Below are positions 30,083-33,631 of a stretch of 33,631 nucleotides of DNA, piece by piece. How positions within the stretch are numbered: position 1 is the stretch's first letter; every line of letters starts with the position of its first letter. The stretch comes from a virus. The position numbers and the translations under genes are program-made. Below the pieces are notes generated by a model that saw only the letters and a list, made by a program, of their open reading frames with translations, did not search any database and had not been told where the DNA came from. The stretch covers positions 1-33,631 of IMG/VR virus record IMGVR_UViG_3300006752_000106; one strand, 5' to 3'.

Positions 30083-31629
30083 TAGGCAGCACCTCTGAAT
30101 CTGTTATTAGCCCAAACAATGTTGCTTCTACTTTTTCTGTTTAGGCTAGTCGATGGTTTAATAGCCATATCAATACATGAAGCTAATGCGTCGATTACGT
30201 CATCGTGTGGTGGGTTCCTACTAGATAACTCTTCTTCTAGTATTTGAATGTTGCCACCTTTGTAATGCCAAATTTGTAAGTTGTCGTATCTAGGTTCAAG
30301 AGTAGATGAGATACGCTCTTGCTTACTGCCATGAGACTTACTAGGTCTAAACTCATCAATGCTGAGAGACAGGCCGTGGTCTTTAATCATGTCTTTTAGT
30401 TGTTTAACAATAGCTGACTGAGCTACTGTGACTTCAGCCCTGATCTTACGGAAGGACCACTTAGCATGTAGGTTAAGTATGTGTTCGAAGTAGTCTGAAA
30501 TTCTTTCGGTTCTGAATCTGTCTATGTCAATAACGTAGCAGTTATTTTCTCCGTCTACACCTACAACTACAATAGCTGTGTAGTCAGCCTTACGATTTAA
30601 ACTAAATGCAAAGTCAACTGCTGCAAATACATTTATTCTACGATCCCTATAGTACCAGTAACCGTTATCTCTTGTCAAGAACTTTCTTTCAAAGTACTGA
30701 AATTTTTCTCTTCTGACTGGTACGTTGTCAGGGTCAGTTGGGTCATTGTAGTACTGAGCTTTGAATTGGCTCTTGTCTAGGTACTGGCCTCTTTTCTTAG
30801 CTAAGACCTGACGATCAAAACCAAACCACTTTCCATCTTTACGTTTTTGTTTAGGCCAAAGAAACTCACCATTACCTTCGCCACTATCTTCGACTGCTTT
30901 CTCGTAGACTTCATAGATTGGTATAGAACCGTCTAAGTCTCCGTTGTCGTCGTAAGTATCCTCTTGCATTTGCATTAAGTCGTTATACAAATCCTTTGGG
31001 TGATACCTAGTACCTACTACCCACTCCTTTGAGTTAGCTCCTTCGATGGATGACAACAAAGAGTATTGACTTTTAACTCTGTCTCGACCTTCGTTTGTGT
31101 AGGCATTCTCGTAGACTACTGTATCGTCAAGCACTGCTATGTCACAATGCAGACCTGTTAAGCTAGTAGTTAGGCCACCTGTAAAGACGGAAGGATCACG
31201 GATGTTCTCTTCTTTTCTTAGTGGGTGGTCTAAGCAAATCTCAGATGTCGTCCAACGGGTGCGCTTACCTTCTTCTTTGTGGACGTGTTCAGGCCAGTAT
31301 CTCTGATATGTATCAGATGTAAGGATACCTTTGATGAACGACAACTGTTTCTCAGCTAAGTTTGCTGTAGCTGAAATGTATAGAATCCTAAGTGTTGGGT
31401 CTTTAGTTAGTTCCCATGCTGCCCTGAATGCAACCAACCTAGACTTACCGTGGTCACGAGGAAAGAGTAGAAGCTGATGTGACTTACTGTCTTGTCTAGT
31501 CCACCAGTTAATTACATCTTCATGGCAAATACCTAGCATCTGCTCAGGTGCAACCAACTTGATAAACACAGAAAGGTCAGCCTCAGCAGCTAATCTTACG
31601 TCGTCTAAAGATGGTTTTTTAGTTTGCAT
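30082..31629 (-). CDS. terL: Terminase large subunit, 515 aa
   Basis: ATP-driven DNA packaging motor with nuclease. Walker A FPRDHGKS (57-63, K62) and Walker B IAVLDD (164-169) form the ATPase. The nuclease domain begins around VFAAVDFAFS (D339) and ends with a PPHDDVIDALAS acid cluster near 485. The Walker A deviates from the textbook GxxGxGK, as many phage terminases do, and the Walker B acidic pair is D-D where D-E is commoner. No small terminase subunit is recognisable in the window; the small unknown gene just upstream is a possible place for one. Confidence 0.95.
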   Translation of the reverse strand: MQTKKPSLDDVRLAAEADLSVFIKLVAPEQMLGICHEDVINWWTRQDSKSHQLLLFPRDHGKSRLVAFRAAWELTKDPTLRILYISATANLAEKQLSFIKGILTSDTYQRYWPEHVHKEEGKRTRWTTSEICLDHPLRKEENIRDPSVFTGGLTTSLTGLHCDIAVLDDTVVYENAYTNEGRDRVKSQYSLLSSIEGANSKEWVVGTRYHPKDLYNDLMQMQEDTYDDNGDLDGSIPIYEVYEKAVEDSGEGNGEFLWPKQKRKDGKWFGFDRQVLAKKRGQYLDKSQFKAQYYNDPTDPDNVPVRREKFQYFERKFLTRDNGYWYYRDRRINVFAAVDFAFSLNRKADYTAIVVVGVDGENNCYVIDIDRFRTERISDYFEHILNLHAKWSFRKIRAEVTVAQSAIVKQLKDMIKDHGLSLSIDEFRPSKSHGSKQERISSTLEPRYDNLQIWHYKGGNIQILEEELSSRNPPHDDVIDALASCIDMAIKPSTSLNRKSRSNIVWANNRFRGAA

Positions 31630-31637
31630 AGTACTCT

Positions 31638-31853
31638 TTAAATTTGTTGTTTCTTAGTTTCAAAGAAAGGATACTCATTGCAGTCAGCGTACCAGGAGGT
31701 TATTTCTTTTGTTTCATGTTTGTAGTTCTTTATCTGGTGTACTATTTCATATGGAGGACACTCAGTAACTTCTGTTGCGTTTGTGTCATAAGAACCATCA
31801 GGTAGAGTGACGATTATAACAAACAAGAGTTTACTTAGTGCCATTAAGTCCAT
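31638..31853 (-). CDS. Small hypothetical protein, 71 aa
   Basis: Start ATG 31853 has AAAGGA upstream; ATG 31844 is an alternative. A short hydrophobic N-terminal stretch (LLFVIIVTLPDG) is followed by SYDTNATEVTECPPYEIV and a second Cys in WYADCNEYPFF. The stretch is too short for a sure signal peptide and may be a beta strand. It lies between the membrane coiled-coil gene and terminase, where T7 keeps small terminase and lysis genes, but I cannot assign either role. Confidence 0.6.
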   Translation of the reverse strand: MDLMALSKLLFVIIVTLPDGSYDTNATEVTECPPYEIVHQIKNYKHETKEITSWYADCNEYPFFETKKQQI

Positions 31854-31865
31854 AACTGTATTCCT

Positions 31866-32213
31866 TTAACTACTAACACTAGGGTGTCTGCCATTATGCA
31901 TGTGCGATAATTTGTCCACATGAGACTTAAGACTAGCTATGTCAGCTTGTATTGTAGCTGTTTCTCTGTGACGACGTTCCATTGTATTAGGGTCCATCAT
32001 ACTTGAAAGAATAGAAAGTCTTTGATACTGGGTTTCTACCCTAGTCTCCATAGTGTCTAGTCGTTTGTCTAGGTTTCTGAGTCGTTTCTCTAAGTCAGTT
32101 AGTGTTTCTAGGATAGCTTTAATTTGCATCTTACCTACGGCTGCTGCACCCGCTACACTAAAGAGTATGCCGCCCAAGGTTACAATTAGCCGTACATCAA
32201 TCGCACCTTCCAT
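31866..32213 (-). CDS. Membrane-anchored coiled-coil protein, 115 aa (spanin/holin-accessory type)
   Basis: One N-terminal transmembrane helix (LIVTLGGILFSVAGAAAV, about 9-26) is followed by a long coiled coil (ILETLTDLEKRLRNLDKRLDTMETRVETQYQRL, broken into heptads) and a His/Ser-rich end. This layout resembles inner-membrane spanins or XhlA-type lysis accessories. No lipoprotein partner (lipobox) is found beside it. It may take part in lysis; this is inference from topology. Confidence 0.65.
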   Translation of the reverse strand: MEGAIDVRLIVTLGGILFSVAGAAAVGKMQIKAILETLTDLEKRLRNLDKRLDTMETRVETQYQRLSILSSMMDPNTMERRHRETATIQADIASLKSHVDKLSHMHNGRHPSVSS

Positions 32214-32237
32214 AGATAAACATCCTTTGTATTGAGG

Positions 32238-32462
32238 TTAGCCGCCTCCTGCTGTGATAGCATCAGTAATCGGCGTCATATCTTCAGTAGTCCAAAAGTC
32301 CCAAGTAACTACGATCTTAAGGTGTCCTACGTTTCTTTCTAAGATTGTTTCGTCGTCTGCGTAATCATCCGGTGAGGCTACAACAGCGTTAATTAAGTTT
32401 ACTGAGTCCATTGCTGCAGAGTAGTGTTGAGCAATTTGCTCAGATGTTAGTTCGTCTGACAT
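32238..32462 (-). CDS. Small acidic protein after the tail fibre, 74 aa
   Basis: Acidic 74-residue protein with LERNVGHLKIVVTWDFWTTEDMTPITDAI, a pattern I recall from small genes beside tail-fibre genes of marine phages and cyanophages. The first part is helical (EQIAQHYSAAMDSVNLINAVV). AAGGTAA precedes the ATG, which overlaps the fibre gene end by 16 nt. It may help fibre folding or attachment, by neighbourhood only. Confidence 0.7.
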   Translation of the reverse strand: MSDELTSEQIAQHYSAAMDSVNLINAVVASPDDYADDETILERNVGHLKIVVTWDFWTTEDMTPITDAITAGGG

Positions 32463-33631
32463 TTGCAGTTACCTTTTAGAGTTTGGATTTCGGAGGATAG
32501 TTCTTGAATTGCTTTGACCAACACAGGGATTAGTTTTCCTGGGGTCGCCTCAAGTTTGTCAGGGTTAGTTTTTAGAACTAGATTCATTAAGTCTTCAACG
32601 CCAGCATCTTGTTGTGCTTCGTCTAGTTCCTGTGCAATAAATCCAGCCTCTTTTTGACCTACCTTTGCACCATCACGCATGTCCCAAGTAAACTCGACAG
32701 GGTTCAGTGCGTTAATAAAGTCAAGTCCAATTGGCAGTTCTTTGATGTCTTTTTTGTCTCTGCGATCTGACAGAGAAGATATGCTGGTAACTTGGCACCG
32801 CAGTGAGGTAATAGATGAATTGCCTAAAGTAATTTCGTTAGAAACTGTTGCAGAACTAGCTGTCGCTCCTCTGCCCAAGCACGTTACGTTAGATGCTGTC
32901 GTCGTTGTGCTGCCAGCCTGATGGCCGAGAAATGTATTATAAGTTCCTGTCGTTACTGACCCGCCCGCGTTGTAACCGAGATGAGTCGCAGCCGTACCTT
33001 CAGTGTGGTTGCCCCCACCATTATTCCCACTAATAATAACAGCTTCTGACGAACCCGACCCGCTTTGGTTGCACAAATTATGACCGAGGATAATTGATTT
33101 ATCGCAGTCTCCGTATTGTCCAACCTCCGTCCCAACAAGAACGCAATCGCTCGAGCCGGTGTTTATGTTAACCGAGGCACCAGCATTCTTGCCAATCATA
33201 ATAGCACGATGGAGAGTGCCGTATTGTTTGCTTCCTGCATTCGGGCCAATGGCAACTGAATTTGTGCCACTGGTCATTAAATTTAGAGCATTTTCCCCGA
33301 TTGCTATGTTGTCTTTGTAAGAGTCATCTAAATTTTCAAGGGCGTTAGCGCCTAAACCAATCGATCTTTTGTTTGAATACCCATCAGACAGACCATTGAT
33401 GTCCGTAGCACCTCCGCCACCAGCAGCTTCCCATCCGGCCTCACCATTAGCATCTACTGTCAGAACGTAATTGTCTGTGGCAGTGCTGTCCTTAATAATA
33501 AAGTTAAGACCCGGTACTCTAAATTTAGTAGTAGATGTATTACCTAATGTAATTTCGTTAGATACTGTGGCAGAACTAGCTGTCGCAGCATTTCCCAAAA
33601 TTATATTGTTGCTGCCTGTGGTCGTTGTGTA
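32447..33631 (-). CDS. Tail fibre/spike with YadA-like repeats and S74 self-cleaving chaperone (N-terminus off window)
   Basis: Host-recognition fibre; 394 residues are visible and the frame stays open to the window edge, so no start is present here. The body is made of beta-helix/trimer repeats (AIGENAL, VAIGPNAG, IMIGKNAG, FLGHQAG), like trimeric adhesin heads. The C-terminal about 110 residues form a peptidase S74 intramolecular chaperone: LSDRRDKKDI with the Ser and a Lys five residues later matching the known cleavage dyad, FIAQEL, and PGKLIPVLVKAIQEL forming the end helix. The chaperone should trimerise the fibre and cut itself off. Parts of the body are G+C-richer (50-55% in two sampled stretches) than neighbouring genes. 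Confidence 0.9.
   Translation of the reverse strand, partial: YTTTTGSNNIILGNAATASSATVSNEITLGNTSTTKFRVPGLNFIIKDSTATDNYVLTVDANGEAGWEAAGGGGATDINGLSDGYSNKRSIGLGANALENLDDSYKDNIAIGENALNLMTSGTNSVAIGPNAGSKQYGTLHRAIMIGKNAGASVNINTGSSDCVLVGTEVGQYGDCDKSIILGHNLCNQSGSGSSEAVIISGNNGGGNHTEGTAATHLGYNAGGSVTTGTYNTFLGHQAGSTTTTASNVTCLGRGATASSATVSNEITLGNSSITSLRCQVTSISSLSDRRDKKDIKELPIGLDFINALNPVEFTWDMRDGAKVGQKEAGFIAQELDEAQQDAGVEDLMNLVLKTNPDKLEATPGKLIPVLVKAIQELSSEIQTLKGNCKCQTN
32812..32910 (-). repeat. Fibre internal repeat, copy next to the chaperone
   Basis: This 99-nt stretch matches 33532-33630 closely at an exact in-frame distance of 720 nt (240 codons). Both copies encode ATASSATVSNEITLGN followed by S/T-rich residues. 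Shared runs include GTAATTTCGTTAGA and GCAGAACTAGCTGTCGC. Confidence 0.75.
33532..33630 (-). repeat. Fibre internal repeat, copy at the window edge
   Basis: Partner of the copy at 32812-32910, same strand and frame, 240 codons upstream in the fibre. It encodes IILGNAATASSATVSNEI and continues to the window edge, so the repeat may extend further. Confidence 0.75.

Noticed and set aside
33566-33598. Start of the tail fibre at a TTG near 33598
   Set aside because: The frame is open to the window edge and the residues before it continue the repeat pattern (SNNIILGN), so the real start is outside.
1-33631. Prophage or temperate phage
   Set aside because: No integrase, excisionase, repressor or attachment-site structure is visible in this window. 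The unseen ends could still hold one.
1-33631. T7-type single-subunit RNA polymerase
   Set aside because: No product in the window carries its motifs; if present it would have to be in the missing part.

Overview
This window looks like most of the genome of a lytic, short-tailed (podovirus) bacteriophage, probably of a marine bacterium. The evidence is a T7-type replication set (fused primase-helicase, family A DNA polymerase, ssDNA-binding protein, endonuclease I) and a T7-type virion set (terminase, portal, scaffold, capsid, tail tubes A and B, internal virion proteins). Both are joined to nucleotide genes typical of marine phages: dUTPase, adenosylcobalamin-dependent (class II) ribonucleotide reductase and ThyX. 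I see no integrase, no repressor and no T7-type RNA polymerase. This gene set is closest to what I know of roseophage SIO1-like 'cobaviruses' (Zobellviridae). That placement and a Rhodobacteraceae-like host are inference. Both window ends cut through genes, so some early genes and the fibre N-terminus lie outside.

Left arm (1-11466, + strand): small unknown genes and dut; an intergenic control region (1462-1568) with two 18-bp palindrome-centred repeats; primase-helicase; DNA polymerase; SSB; a Cas4-like exonuclease; endonuclease I; two small acidic genes; an endonuclease VII-type HNH gene with a 90-bp tandem repeat; class II RNR; a DUF3310 protein; an unknown gene; tRNA-Arg(UCU); thyX. Together they copy DNA, process replication intermediates, degrade nucleic acid and supply deoxynucleotides, with dUTPase, RNR and ThyX covering dUMP/dTMP supply.

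Centre (11467-11525): a hairpin with A-rich and T-rich flanks separates two converging transcription units.

Right arm (33631 down to 11526, - strand), in transcription order: tail fibre with a self-cleaving chaperone end; small protein; membrane-anchored coiled coil; small protein; large terminase; portal; small protein; scaffold; major capsid; a second virion protein; a hairpin; a third virion protein; tail tube A; unknown 103-aa protein; tail tube B; GNAT acetyltransferase; gp14-like internal protein; two giant internal/ejection proteins (1524 and 1162 aa, the second with two cell-wall hydrolase domains); a holin-like membrane protein; and a cassette of five tiny, extremely basic proteins.

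Most genes touch or overlap (ATGA or TAATG junctions), so expression is probably by a few long transcripts with translational coupling. The most unusual parts are the five-gene basic-protein cassette, the repeat/palindrome region before the helicase gene, the endonuclease wedged against the RNR gene, and a switch of arginine codon use between the dUTPase and capsid genes.
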